Below, piece by piece: positions 9,314 through 21,170 of a DNA stretch of 64,000 nt (position 1 is its first letter; each line of letters opens with the position of its first letter). The position numbers and the translations under genes were made by a program. The notes beneath the pieces were generated by a model, which had not been told where the DNA came from, searched no databases, and saw only the letters and a program-made list of their open reading frames with translations. The stretch spans positions 186,001 to 250,000 of the forward strand of contig JAGFBZ010000936.1 of NCBI GenBank assembly GCA_018398805.1. Direction: 5' to 3'. Origin of the DNA: Hirundichthys speculiger (taxonomy: Eukaryota; Chordata; Actinopteri; Beloniformes; Exocoetidae).

Positions 9314-12300
9314 ATGGCGCGCGGGGACGGCCGTCTGGGGACCTGGCAGGTGCTTCTGACCATCTCGATGGTCATCGCCCCGCTGTCAGCTCACGGTAAG
9401 GCCCAATCACACCCTGTGCGTGCGTGTAAGCAATGCGTGGCTATTCGTGCGAGGAGGCGCGCACGTGCGGGAATCAAATCACACCTGCTTCGGAGGGGAT
9501 TTTTTTTTTTTTTTTTTAAACAAACAAACAACAACAACAATCCAGGTTAATGACACGGAGGTTGAACTGTCATGAAATGCTGACAGTGATTATAATATTA
9601 TTTTTATTGTCAGATTAGTTGCTTGGCTTCGTGGTGACTCTGGTTTCTTTTATTGGAATTGATCAGCCATTTATTCTGGCAATAATGTCACGTTATGATT
9701 TTTGTGGTATGGGTGTCGAAAATCAATCACTTTTCTGTGCTGATAAATCCATTCGTGTGATCTCATATTTTCTGATGCTCTTGGTCATTAATGGCCCTTG
9801 AACTGTGGCTCAGCCATTTAGAGACTGGAAGGAACAAAATCCTGCCTTCCCTTGTTCTAATTATGCATAATTTGATGCTGAACTGTTATGATATCTTGGT
9901 ACTTCGTAATTTAATAGTGGAGTGGTGAAAGCCCTATAGGCTGGATCATCACACATTTGACAGACAAAGGCGGGATTTCGGTCCAACCTGGTCAGGAACT
10001 AAAAGCTCTGAATTCCTGGAGCGAGTGGACACGCGCACCGCGCCCCTCTCAGCCTTCTCATTTACCGCCCATCCGGCGGGACGCGCTTCCTGATGTGAGC
10101 AAAAAATCTCACCTGAAGTGGACACGAAGAAAAATCTTGGAAATTTAAAAAAATGAATGCTGCCGCTGCCAAGCAACAGGGTGGCTCGTGCACGCAGGGG
10201 GGTCGCTGGGGTTCACGTGGGCATGCGCAGCCGCCTCATCGCCTCGCGCGCCAGCCTTGCCTCGGCCTCGATGTGTAGCCAGGCGTTAACGCTGTGACAT
10301 ATTGACCGGCAAATAGGCGCGCGAGCCTGCCGTCCTTCATCTAATGCCTCAAACAGCAGAGACCACGTGGCGGGGAACATGTGATTAATTAGCACTGGGT
10401 CAAATAGGAGGTGTAATTAATTCCATGGATCATCTTAGAAAAGGGGAGGTTGATTCTATGTGTATTTTCGCTCTGATATTTTCCTTTCTATTATTAGTCT
10501 GTAAGCACACGTATAATAAGGAAGACATAAAAAAAGAAGTGTAACATAACCTTCTATGGCTCGGTATCCTCATTCATCATTATCAGGCCAAACCAAGCCT
10601 TGTAAAGCAGATCTGTGATTTTATTCTGATTTGTAATTAATTTGGTATAAACCTATAGATAAGTGCATCTATTGTGTTAGAAAAATGCCAACTGCAATTT
10701 CCAGAGCAGTCATGGGCCAATAAAAAGATTGTGATTTCAGTCTCTGGTGTCCACATCACACCTGATGTGTTCTCTGGTGTGAGAGCATGTATGATAGAGA
10801 AAAATCACTGCAAAGACTAAAAAACTGCACAGACTAAGAAAGTGCTGTGTAGATGAATGATTGTGGCTTGTGGTTTAAAAGGGTTTTTTGGTGGTCAATA
10901 AGACTAGAAAGAGAATTTATAAATGCAGTACACTTACCACTGCTCCAATATGTAAAGGATTTTAGCTCCTTAGCTGGACAGTTGTTTTGTTCAGGATTTT
11001 TCATTTGGCCACAGAAACAATATGGTTCAAATCCAGGACCTTGGGCTCTGCTACCATGTGAGGGTGCATGTATGAACACTGTCTGGGTGGCTTCATACTG
11101 TCAGGTCCATCTGCCCAGCAGCCCCAGAAAGCTCATGATATGTCAGAATAGATCAGGTCATTAGCATCTCTCACACCCAAACACAGAGGAGGGGACGGAG
11201 GATGCTATTAATAGTTGAAAAATGTAAAATTCACGCACGCTAATGGGTGGCTGTAAAAAAACTGGCTATATCAAGGTGTTGGAAAAATACGACACATAAC
11301 ACAGATTGAATTATCAGATGCTTATTGTCAACGTTTCTACTGGGTTCCTATGTGATTCCCTCTGTTTAATGCTTGCAAGGCCGCCGGGAGTCTGCACTAC
11401 TAGCCAATCACAGTGACCTCAGGTAAAACATGTTACCATGGTGACATGCTCGTTGCCATGCCAGAGGTTAAGAGCTGAGAAGCAATTAAAGGTCCAAATC
11501 ACATCTTTTCTAAGACAAAAATCACATAGATTAGCAAAGGCTTTTGGATTCAATGTGATCCTCTTGGTCTTGTAATGCTTTTATGTTCCCTTTTGTTCTT
11601 GTAATTGTGAACATTCCCAGCTGTTAACAGGATACAGCATCTTAGTGTCAAGAGAGAACAAATTGGCAGATTGAAGCCTTCAAAATGAAAACTGAATCTG
11701 TTGTAACCAGCTCGAGTCGATGGAGAATGTCTCTTTCACAAACCAAGAAGAATTTGTGGTCCTTCCCCAGAGATGGAGCTGGCAGAGCCTGCAACACGAA
11801 CTGAATGGCCGGCTGATTGATTGAAAAACAAGAGCGAAGGAGCTGCAACACTGGACTCTCTGTTTCCACTGAGAAACTCCCTCACTTCCATCTTCCACTC
11901 CCTCACTCCATTTCTTTTTTCAACATGGCACCTCTTTACATCTCACCATGGCAACTGCACTGTGCTTGTCTGTGTGTGTGTGTGTGAGGTGAATCTCATG
12001 GCTCCTCAGCCAGCACTTGTCTCAGTGACTTGAAGCGCGCTCACATGGCTTTTGTATTAGCCCTGAATGAAGGGCCACACATTGAAAACAGTGATCTCAT
12101 TGGACATGGAGATGGCAGGGTGGGAGTGGAAGAGACGCAATCCGACCAAGTATCTGAGTGAGTTTTTGTCCATTTCTGCAGACGTACCATGACAGTGGAA
12201 AAGAAGTAGCGTGTAGATGTTCAGTCAACCTTCATCTTTCAAAAAAAAATCTTTCTCTCTTTCTTTCGTTCCTATTCTAAGAATGAAAAAATATATATCA

Positions 12301-14993
12301 CATGACTATTATTTCATGATCAGAATCCATCCATCCATCCATCACTTCAATACAAGAAATTAGTTGGTTCCTTCTAGATTTCCAGAGTACAATATGAACA
12401 AACACAGAAGAAAATGCCTCTGGATGCCATTGCATCGACATACAACCAATTAGAGAAACAAAGCATGTGACACTGGCAGAGCAACAATTTCACTTGTATC
12501 AACAACAGACATCCAAAATGGCATGCAGTAGAGTAGGAACTGCTGTGAATAGCTGTTGTCGGTTTTGCAGTGAAAACGTGTTGATTAGAGGTGTTATTAA
12601 CAACTCTCCAGCCACCTTGGTTGCTTTGAAATACTGTCTATAGATGCTCCTGACTTAAAGGCACTTAAGCTTTGTGTCACCACTTAACCTAACATTAATG
12701 TTTTTGGACAATGGGAGGAAACCAGAGCAAACCCCCACTGACACATTAAGACCATGGAAAACTCACAGGAAGAAATCTGCTGAGATGCACACAGACCCAT
12801 CTCTTGTGCTAATTCAGCACTGTGAGCTTTAAAATGTTACCAGGTAAATTGTAAATTCCGCGGTTTTAGTTATTTGCGGATTTTTCAGAAATATATAATA
12901 TAATAAAAAAAAATTCAAAAAATCGCGGAAACATCACTGGATGTTGTGCGCGTTCTCTCACAGTGAAGAAATGCTGTGAGCCAGCCTGGTCCCTTTAAGA
13001 AGGTAGCCTTATGGGTAATGATGTGGTCTTATGGGTAATGTAGTGTGTGTGTCATGGGACGGCAGAACAAAAATGGGGTTAGATGAAAAGTGTAGTGAGC
13101 ATCAACAGCAGCCCAGTGTGTATAGATTTAGATTTACATTCTCTGTTAACCGACAGGAGCCCAACAATACAACCTGTGTGTTACAAGTTCCTGCAGTGCC
13201 AGAATAAAGTGTTCGTTCCATGCAGATGTTGTTGTTGTTGTTAGCATGTTAGCTGCTAATTACGAGCCAAAAATAGCACAATACCAGCAGTTTCTTTACT
13301 ACGGTTCAGAGACCAGAGGCTGTGAAGGTAACAGAAAGACCACAGTTGAGCCTTTGTCTTGTTTCGCTGCAGTTTTTTTGCAGTTTTTTAAACATATTTT
13401 AAAACACATTATTTTCGTTTTGATTTTTGCACGGGGGACGCCGATCCCCATTAACCGCGAAAAATAAGGGATCACTGTAATGAAAGATTCAGACAAAAGG
13501 TTATGAAATTAAAAAGGTCTTGTAATATTCTTGAATAACCCCTACAGGGTTGAAAATGTTCAATCCTAAATAATATAACGCCCTATACAACATTAATGAT
13601 GTTTGGCTGTACAACATGGGTCTTATGAGTGACCAGTTGGCAGCCTGCTGTGTGTTAGAAGGCTTCAAGAATTCCTGACTGCCCTTTATATCTTTTTGCT
13701 CCTGTGTCTGTAAATAACCAAGTGTAAGAGAAGAGTTAACCAGTTAGCCTTTAACCTATAGCTCTAAATCCTGGTCTAATCCCCACCAAGTCTCAGTCAT
13801 GAGAACATACTGGTCACTCATTCATTGTGCCAAATCCGACATGGAGATCTGCTGAAATAATAATAAAGAACGGAGTCAACATCTCTGTATCAATCAAACA
13901 GATATGGGCAAACCTAACTTTATCCTAATGGTCAATATCTGGATAAAATGGCTGGAAATAACTATGAAAGTCACGCAGTTTTCTGTCACAGTTCTGTCTT
14001 GACAGTAAAAAAAAAAAACAAACTTGTATCTTTCAAAATTTATGGAAATAGAATACTAAACCACTGGACTGGTTAATAAGCTTTTTGTGTCTGATTGGCA
14101 GGGAGGCATTCAGTCGCCAGGCGCCATCATCACCGCAACCACTCATCTGTTGACAGGGAGGAGGCCTTGGACACCAGGATGGTGCTCAGTGACGATTCAG
14201 CAGAGAGAGACCACCTGATTGGAATTGGAGCGAGACTCCCTCTCAGCTCCACCAGACATCATCATTCTCACAAACGGCACCACTTAGATGTTGTGGAAGA
14301 TGATCCCACCTGTGGCAGAGGAGCTAACTGCTGGAGGGGCGGGACCAGATCAGCCTGGGAACCCCTTGTCTGATGACGTCATCACCGTGGAGTTTCATAG
14401 TCCTGCGCCAGATATTGAGCCGTCCAATTTTGCCCTGGACTGGGCTAAAGTACCCAAACCCCAGAAGCAGAAAGGTGGAGACCCAACCACATGGACGCTG
14501 TCTGATTTTTATGACTACATGTCTCCTGACAATGACCTCTCTGCAGTTAGATACAACCCCCGAACCTGAGCCCACCTTTCCACCTCCGGTTGACATGGAA
14601 GATGAGAATCCGCTCCTGACTGGTTCTCCAGCACTTCCAAAAAGCATGCGGCCAAACATGAAAAGTGGGCCATCTTTACCAGTCCCTCCCATGCCCGATC
14701 CAGGCAAGGACGAGGGGTTAGGCGTAGGTGGCGCCATGGGTGCCGACGGCTGCAGGCTGGGCTTTGTGCTTTCTGGACCTGGAGTGTGTGTTTCCCAGTG
14801 TGACATCGAACCCAATTTCTGCTTCAACGGAGGCGTGTGCACCGTTGTGGCTGGGATGGGAGCCTTCTGCAGGTGAGAGACATGCAAGCTTTTCTTACTG
14901 GCCAACTGGTCTACCTGGCTTGTTGTCCTTTGGGTGAGTTGTAACCAGGATGAAACAGCATTCATTATCTGTGACCTTTTACTGAACAACCAA

Positions 14994-15038
<45 letters not shown>

Positions 15039-17533
15039 CATGTGACTGACAGCTGGCTGTGTTGTTTGTCTTGTTGGGGCCATTTTAAATGTGTTCAGCC
15101 CCTAACACAAAACAAAAGGTTGAGGATGCTACAGACGAGCAAACACATCCAGAAAACAAAGACAGAAGGCGGGCTTAAAGTGTTGTGAGGGTTCGTCAAC
15201 ATCACAGCAGGGTCCCTAAAGGATTAGGTCAGTTTTTGAGGGAACGGATAAAGAATGTGTGCATCTGCTGGCGGCTGACCGACACATGCAGTGTGCACAC
15301 ATAGAAAGTACGAGGAAGATGGCAATACAGTAAGGTCAGGGAGGGCCACAGGCCACGTAAGTGCCCCCCTTACTTGCAACCATCTGTCCAATCCTGCAGC
15401 TTCACTGTAAGCTTGGAGACAAACTGTTGCATCTCACCATATCTGCTGAGTAAGATCGCACACTTATGCATGCACATATGTGCACGTACTTTCATATACT
15501 CAAAAGGCTCGCCAATACTTAATGCAACAGCATGAGGAAGAACAGGTTTATGAAAAAAAAACCCACAAAATCACAGATGCGGGCAAGTGTTCTGATCCTG
15601 TGATCTCATTAAGAGCTAGGCTGCAGGCAAAATCCCTGCTTTGCTGGACAGACCTTTGGACATCCATGTGATCATCTCCAAGTACCATTTTATGCTCTTT
15701 ACTCTATCAAACATCCTCTAGCTGTAAATATAGTAAATCCTCTTGAGCAGTAGGGCGCCCACACTTAGATAAACCTCTTGGCTTTGGCCTTTTAATTACA
15801 GCAAGCCATGAGAATATCTGTCTGCAATCTGAAAGCGTTAATAATATATTAGAAGCTAATTTTGGCGATATTAATCATTCTCTTCTCCATCTCTCCGTAT
15901 CCAGGTGCAACGTGCAGGACTACATCTGGAACAAAGGCACGCGCTGTGAATGGGCAGTCACAGAGTTCCAGGTGTTGTGTGTGGTGGTGGGCGTGGCCTC
16001 TTTTGTGATCCTCCTGCTCTTCATGATCGTCGTGTTCTTCGCCAAGAGGCTGTACCGCCTCAAGAACGAGAACAGGCGCCTTCGCAAACGCAGGTGCGTG
16101 AGTGACAACGCTGCTCTGAGACAGGTTGACCATATCTTTGTTGGTGTGAGCCGAGAAGGATTTCACAAGGTGATAACAGATCAGTAAACTTTCATTTCAA
16201 AAGAAAGCATAATTGACCTAACTCCATTTGGAATGGAATCAGTTATTTTAAATGACCGTCATGCATGTTTAAGTGAAGAGGGAAAAGACATGCTTCCACA
16301 CATACTTATGCATACATGCTTCCTTTTCTGCGTTCCTGCAGTAAGTACCGTCCACAAAGCACTGAGCCGCAGACGGATGGCCTCTCTGTTTCAACGACAG
16401 CCGACGGCTCTCAACCAAACGTAAGGAAACTGTGTGAGACCCCTCCGCCTGCTCCCCAAGCTCATACTCACAACCTGGCGTACTATGACAACATTATCTG
16501 TCAGGTATGCCCCTAATCTCCTCGTGTTTGCTCTTCTCTGTCTCAGTCCAGCTGATTCTGTTTTGTTCCCCTTTGTTTTTCTCATTATGTTCCCTCCTAT
16601 GTCTCCCTGCCAGCCTTCGTAGTGATTTGATTTATGTTACGTATCTGTCTTGGTCTGCAGTCAGGTTTGTTGTCATCTGTGATGAAATGCTTTGTGCATC
16701 CAACTAACTGCAAACACAACAAAAACTTTCCATGTTGAATCAAAAGGTTTCATTTACAGCTGAAATTGTACAGTATGCCTGTGTTTAATTCTTTTCATAC
16801 TCACCGATCCCCTCAGAGGCCATCAACAACCAGCTATACCTGGGAGTATAAACCCAGACACCCTTATAACCACTTGCAGGTAAGCTCAGTGGAGATGTCC
16901 ACGTTGCTTGCAGCAGTTTCCCTCCCTGGCGATGCTTTAAACTTGCCCAATGTTGAAATTGTAGAAGCCATATTCAAGCCCTGTATTTGAATGAAAAACC
17001 TCATTTCCACTATCTTCTTCCCGCTTCTGGTCCATGCTCACTCCAGGTGAAATGATTGATCACCTCCTCCGGGGCTTCCTGGAGCCATTTGTTCAGAGAC
17101 GTTATGTCGTCACTGCAGTGTGAATACATTGCAGGCTCCCTCATCAGCTGCCTCTCTTACCTTCAGCTTCCTGAGAGGTTCAGTGAGGCAACTTAGCCTC
17201 CATTTTGTTCCCGTGTTGGCTCCTGATGCAGCACAAACGGCCATTTTAGGCCCCTGTGCAGCTCTCTACCCAGCTCTCCTCTGTAGGTTGTGCACATAGT
17301 GCTGCCATGAAGTGCGCTGCATTCTGTTAAAGCATGTAAGTGTGTGTAAATATGGATGCATTAGTTTCTGTTCCCATTGTAGTGGCGTGGGGGGTGGGGT
17401 GGGGGGATGTTACTGACAGATTTATGTGTGTCCCTATTTGTATTCATCAATAACCCTGGTTTCTGAGTGGTGAAGTCAAAACTGTGTAAGGTCACTGACA
17501 AATAGTGACTCATGTACTAAAATTGGTGGGGTG

Positions 17534-17571
<38 letters not shown>

Positions 17572-20424
17572 GGAAGACACAAAACAAATGAACTGCGTGA
17601 CGTATGAGGTCTATGAGATCAGCAAACAAAGACCATGAATTTTAACTTTTAGGACCCAATACTCCGCATGTAGAAGTGCACTTAGTGAGTCGTGGCCAAC
17701 TGTAGCCAGTGTGACTGATCAATAGTGCCCTATTTACCGCCTGCCATGTGTCCATGACCTTGAGATGTGTGACAGGAAAACAAATGAATGGCTTGGACAT
17801 TTACAAAGCGACTCACAAACATAATGGTAAGACAGTTACTGAAATGCATCTCTCTGCCAGTATCAGTCTCTCTGACTGATACCGGCTTGCATTTATCACA
17901 GATCTGCAGACACAACCACATCCTGATGGTTTTTCAAAAATGATACTTTTTCTCAATCCGTGAGCCACATGTGGTTGAACAAATGAAGTGAACAACTGTG
18001 ACTTCTTTAATGTGACATTAGCTTCCACTAATGTCACATAAAAGAAGTTGTGTTGGCATTTCCCTGCAGCAGTTATGGATGAGTTTCTGTGACCACCGGA
18101 TGATCTAAATGTCAGGTCTAAAGGCTAAAAGTCCCTGCAGTGACCTGGAGTGCATTTTTCTAAATGCCACAGGACTCAATTTTTTTTTTTTTTTGTTTTT
18201 TTTTTTTTTTTTTTTTTTTTTTAAGGCAGAGGTATGATAGTTGATTAAATTAAAGTCTGACCATATGGGTCCAAAATCAGTTCCTGTGCTGAACGTTAAA
18301 GGAGACATGTAATGGTTTTTTTTTTTGTTTTTTTTTTTAAGTTCCCTCATTCCTTCAGAGTAAAAATAGTTGTTTTCACCAGAAAATGCTGTATCTGTAT
18401 CTGTATCTGTATGAATGATTTCATTTGCAGTCCAGGCTTCTCTTCCCTCTTTGCCAACATCGTGACAAAACATCTTTAGGTTCTCTAGGGAAACTAGTTC
18501 AGATGTAGCGTTTTAGAAGAGGAAAGAAGGTGCTACAGCAATGTGAGATTTGTTGTGATTAGAGTTTGTGGAGTGACATCAGCTGGCTGTACAGGCCTTG
18601 GTCTCTGGACTCTACAGTGAGATAAATATGACGTCAGTTCAGCATCACTTTGATCCCAAGTTCAGCCAAAGTGTTGAAGATAAAACAGAAGACATTACTG
18701 GAAATGTACATGAAGAGGAAGAAGATCAGAGAGGTGGGAGAGTGAGAGCAAGGAAAAGTCTGTGTAACAGCTCCATTTTAATGCTTCTCAAGCAATGCGG
18801 GTTCTTTGACGGAGCGCATTTTCACACTGATTTGTGCAAAGACTCATGGGCCTGCTGAGTTCAAGTCTTGTGATGCGAGTGAATACTACTTTGTTGTAGT
18901 CTCATTGTTGAAAATGATGAGAATGAAAAGAAGAGAACTGATAATTGATGACTGATGGTAGTAGATGCGGAGAGAGATGTGCTCAAGAAGAATCAGAATC
19001 ATCAGTTCTTTTTCAAACTGCAAAGAGCAAAGATGCATAGCAGTGATGATCTCCCTTCCTCTTACACATTGTTGGTGAGAGGCTCCCTGTATGTTTCAGA
19101 TATGTCAAAAGCAAGATAGCAGAGGTTGTTCATTAACTGTTGTTGCTTAGGGATAGAGTGTGACATAATAAAAGACATGGCATTTTGTCATAAGCTCCTA
19201 GTACAACAAGCAACATCCATCAACTCCTCCCCATTAACTTTAGCTGTCAAACGCATCAAGCGGATCTGGGGAGACTCGGTGAGCACACAGCTCTTTGCTT
19301 GATCTTTTATCTTACAAGGCTGTGAAATAGCTTCTTTTTTTTTTTTTTTTTTTTTTTTGCTTTTTTTTTGTCACTTATTGCCTCTTGGCTATAAGTGAAA
19401 ATACAACCCAAAGCAGCACCATGTAGCACTGAATCTACCTCTTTACATGCACCAGATATAAGCTACAATATTACTGAAACAGTGGCTGCTTAACATGATC
19501 AGATGATGTCATCATAGACCCAGTATGTGCACGTCAAATAATGGTGAAAACAGTAGTTCAAAATATGTAATGAACTTTTGTGGTTTAAAATAATTGCAAT
19601 ATTTCATGTTTTTAACAACTTATTTTCGGACAGGATAATTAAACCACATTAATACCTATAATTTTGATTAGTCTGGATTACTAGTCTGGATTAGTCTGGA
19701 ACACAGCATGTTAGTCCTCAAAATTAAATGATAAACTCATAAATGAGTTGTATATTGCCTCTTTAAGAACATTATCCTCATCAAGGGGATACTTTTCTAT
19801 CAGACAGACTTCTGTTTATATGTTCCTCTTGACAACAATGAGCTGCACATTTTTTTCCCTTTCTTTTTTTTTTCTTTATGCCTTCTGCCTCATTTATTAC
19901 AGTTTGAAGAGTAATCAGAACAAGCATTTTTTCATTTCCTTTACACAAAGATACAAAAATCTACATGCACACTGACACACAATATTCAAACATATGAGGA
20001 ACTGATGCATTTGGAGTGTGTATAATCCACAGGAGCGGATGTCAGGATGTGTTTTTCTGTGTACCAGCAATCATGCATGTGTAAAGAGTCAGTAAAATCT
20101 GCCTGCAGGATGAGCCGCAGAAGAAGGAAAACCAAGCAAAGTCCCCCCAACCCAAGGAAGAAGGGTCCATGAATATCCTCAACTCCTCAACTCCCATTCT
20201 CCCAAGCATGAGAACAACCGCCCTGCCTCTGTCGTCCACCCACCCCAACAACACAAATGAAATGAGGTAAACATGCTGCAAACAACCTGAAACATCACAA
20301 CACACCAAACTCCCATTCTCCCAAGCATGAGAACAACCGCCCTGCCTCTGTCGTCCACGGCCACACTCCAAACAACACGGATGAAAATGCCGAGGTAAAC
20401 ATGCTGCAGAACAACCTGGTGTAA
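9314..20424 (+). CDS. cspg5: Chondroitin sulfate proteoglycan 5 / neuroglycan C (frame-damaged copy)
   Basis: CSPG5 is a neural transmembrane proteoglycan with an EGF-like domain. Coding exons: 9314-9395 (signal peptide, MARGDGRLGTWQVLLTISMV, cleavage probably after LSA), 14102-14872 (ectodomain, WTLSDFYDYMSPDND, then the first EGF cysteines), 15905-16093 (end of EGF, transmembrane VVVGVASFVILLLFMIVVFF, basic stop-transfer), 16342-16504 (SKYRP ... NVRKLCETP ... YYDNIICQ), optional 16817-16879, and last exon 20109-20424 (DEPQKKENQAKSPQPKEEGS, ending EVNMLQNNLV). Exon phases agree: 1, 2, 2, 0. The six-cysteine EGF core, NVRKLC, YDN.ICQ and LQNN ending match CSPG5 as I know it. Exon 2 changes frame twice at C runs and the last exon is disrupted by an 8-base insertion and a 119-bp duplication. 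Either the copy is decaying or the assembly is wrong. The a or b teleost paralogue is not resolved. Confidence 0.88.
9396..14101. other. cspg5: cspg5 intron 1
   Basis: The intron starts with GTAAGG after the signal-peptide exon and ends in a TTGGCAG acceptor. Its one recognisable feature is the TA-flanked repeat at 12849-13477. A CATC tract lies near 12325-12343. The open frames here are short and unsupported. Confidence 0.7.
12849..13477 (-). mobile_element. Non-autonomous DNA element, cagtgatccc family, copy 1
   Basis: The right end reads gggatcactg followed by TA, the exact terminus seen at both ends of the copy at 50508-50973. Internal blocks such as ccgcggttttagttatttgc and gagaccagaggctgtgaagg match that copy in reverse orientation. 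The left terminus is worn. No transposase is present. Confidence 0.75.
14102..14872 (+). CDS. cspg5: cspg5 exon 2, ectodomain, with two apparent +1 frame shifts
   Basis: Entering from exon 1 the frame reads GRHSVARRHHHRNHSSVDRE through HHLDVVEDD. At the CCC run near 14307 the protein-like frame moves by one base to PPVAEELTAGG...SDFYDYMSPDNDLSAV. At the CCCCC run near 14557 it moves by one again to PEPEPTFPPPVDMEDENPLL...CFNGGVCTVVAGMGAFC. Without these two shifts the exon would be a single open frame ending in phase 2 at 14872, before GTGAGA. Both shifts are the equivalent of one extra C in a C run, a pattern typical of homopolymer error, though real mutation is possible. Serine-glycine sites for glycosaminoglycan attachment are few and not certain. 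Confidence 0.8.
14998..15037. repeat. GT dinucleotide microsatellite
   Basis: About twenty consecutive GT units lie in cspg5 intron 2 (14873-15904). Nothing else in that intron is recognisable. Confidence 0.9.
16817..16879 (+). CDS. cspg5: Candidate optional 21-codon exon of cspg5
   Basis: A 63-base segment flanked by a pyrimidine-rich acceptor (ccgatcccctcag) and a strong donor (gtaagc) reads RPSTTSYTWEYKPRHPYNHL plus Q, phase 0 at both ends. It can therefore be included or skipped between 16504 and 20109 without changing frame. Mammalian neuroglycan C is known to have a longer isoform with extra cytoplasmic residues, but I cannot show that this exon corresponds to it. Confidence 0.5.
16880..20108. 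other. cspg5 intron before the last exon; nothing coding seen
   Basis: This 3.2-kb interval has long poly-T tracts (17538-17567, 18180-18222, 19336-19377), a CTGTAT hexamer run near 18388-18412 and no recognisable mobile element. The 86-codon frame at 18598-18858 lacks splice context or family resemblance. Confidence 0.55.
20109..20424 (+). CDS. cspg5: cspg5 conserved last exon with internal tandem duplication
   Basis: After acceptor tctgcctgcag the frame gives DEPQKKENQAKSPQPKEEGS then MNILNSSTPILPS, and it reaches a stop at 20268. The family-like wording NSHSPKHENNRPASVVH occurs twice in another frame, in two tandem copies of about 119 bases starting at 20189 and 20308. Only the second copy ends in EVNMLQNNLV and a stop at 20422, like the CSPG5 C terminus. 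The shift into the first copy comes from an 8-base repeat (CTCAACTC twice near 20180-20195). As written, the exon encodes 53 codons with an altered tail. Confidence 0.75.
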
Positions 20425-20427
20425 CAT
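20189..20427. repeat. 119-bp tandem duplication in the cspg5 last exon
   Basis: The first 51 bases of each copy (from aactcccattctcccaagca) are identical. The second halves have diverged by small deletions and substitutions, with the left copy having lost bases around 20239-20265. The divergence argues against a very recent or purely artefactual duplication of a whole unit, although collapsed alleles could also produce it. Confidence 0.9.
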
Positions 20428-21164
20428 CAAGACATGATAAAAGTATGCAGCTGGAAAATCAGACCAAAATATTTCTGGTGCACAAAAAGGTCCTAGGCAG
20501 ACACCATTTACCCCTTGTGAAGTGCATACTGTGAGTTTCTAGCAGTTGAGTAAGACCTAATGTCAAAAGTGAGCACAACATGAATTTTAAGGTACACCTT
20601 GAGAAGCACAATAGTTCTGTTTACAAGGCTGCCATGCTTATACTGACCACATAGTGGCACCGCTGCCTCCTTTCCTTTCTCTGTCTGCTTCTAACGCAAG
20701 ACTAAAATTTCTGGCTTGGATCAACTTCCTGATTGACTTTCCTCTCTACTGATGCCCTGCCTTGGTCTTTGGCCAATGACCTCCTTCATTGTCTCTTCTC
20801 CTGTTTCCTTAACCCTCCTCCTCTGCCTACCCCGCCTTACTGTCTCTTTCTGCCCGCATGCTTTGATGTTATCAGCGAAAAAAAAAAAAAATGTCTGAAA
20901 AAATGTAATATTTGAAAAAAGAAGTACGTGGAAATTAAGTGAATCTGTATTTGATAAATATTCATGTTTGACATTGCTAATAAGTGGATATGTCTAGATT
21001 ACATGAGGTTAAAGTATTTGCTTGGAGTTGATATTTGAATCTATATGCATATATTAAACACGCTGTGTCTTGGTATTCAATGTGTTTTATTATCCTTTAA
21101 TGTACTTGAGATTCTTTTGTACTTTTTTTGGTATACATGAAGAATTACAGTTCACGGTTGTTGG

Positions 21165-21170
21165 AATAAA
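21165..21170 (+). terminator. cspg5: Poly(A) signal for cspg5
   Basis: AATAAA occurs about 740 bases after the conserved stop at 20424 and is followed by a T-rich stretch. It would give cspg5 a 3' UTR of about 0.75 kb. Confidence 0.5.

Noticed and set aside
8962..9375. A 137-codon minus-strand frame and other long frames at the CpG-rich region
   Set aside because: GC-rich, stop-poor promoter sequence explains them. The plus-strand signal-peptide exon is the supported reading.
14324..14989. A 221-codon minus-strand frame
   Set aside because: It is the antisense of cspg5 exon 2, whose plus strand has clear EGF-domain coding sequence.
18598..18858. An 86-codon frame in the cspg5 intron as an extra acidic exon
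   Set aside because: No acceptor or donor fits and the conserved last exon is found downstream at 20109.
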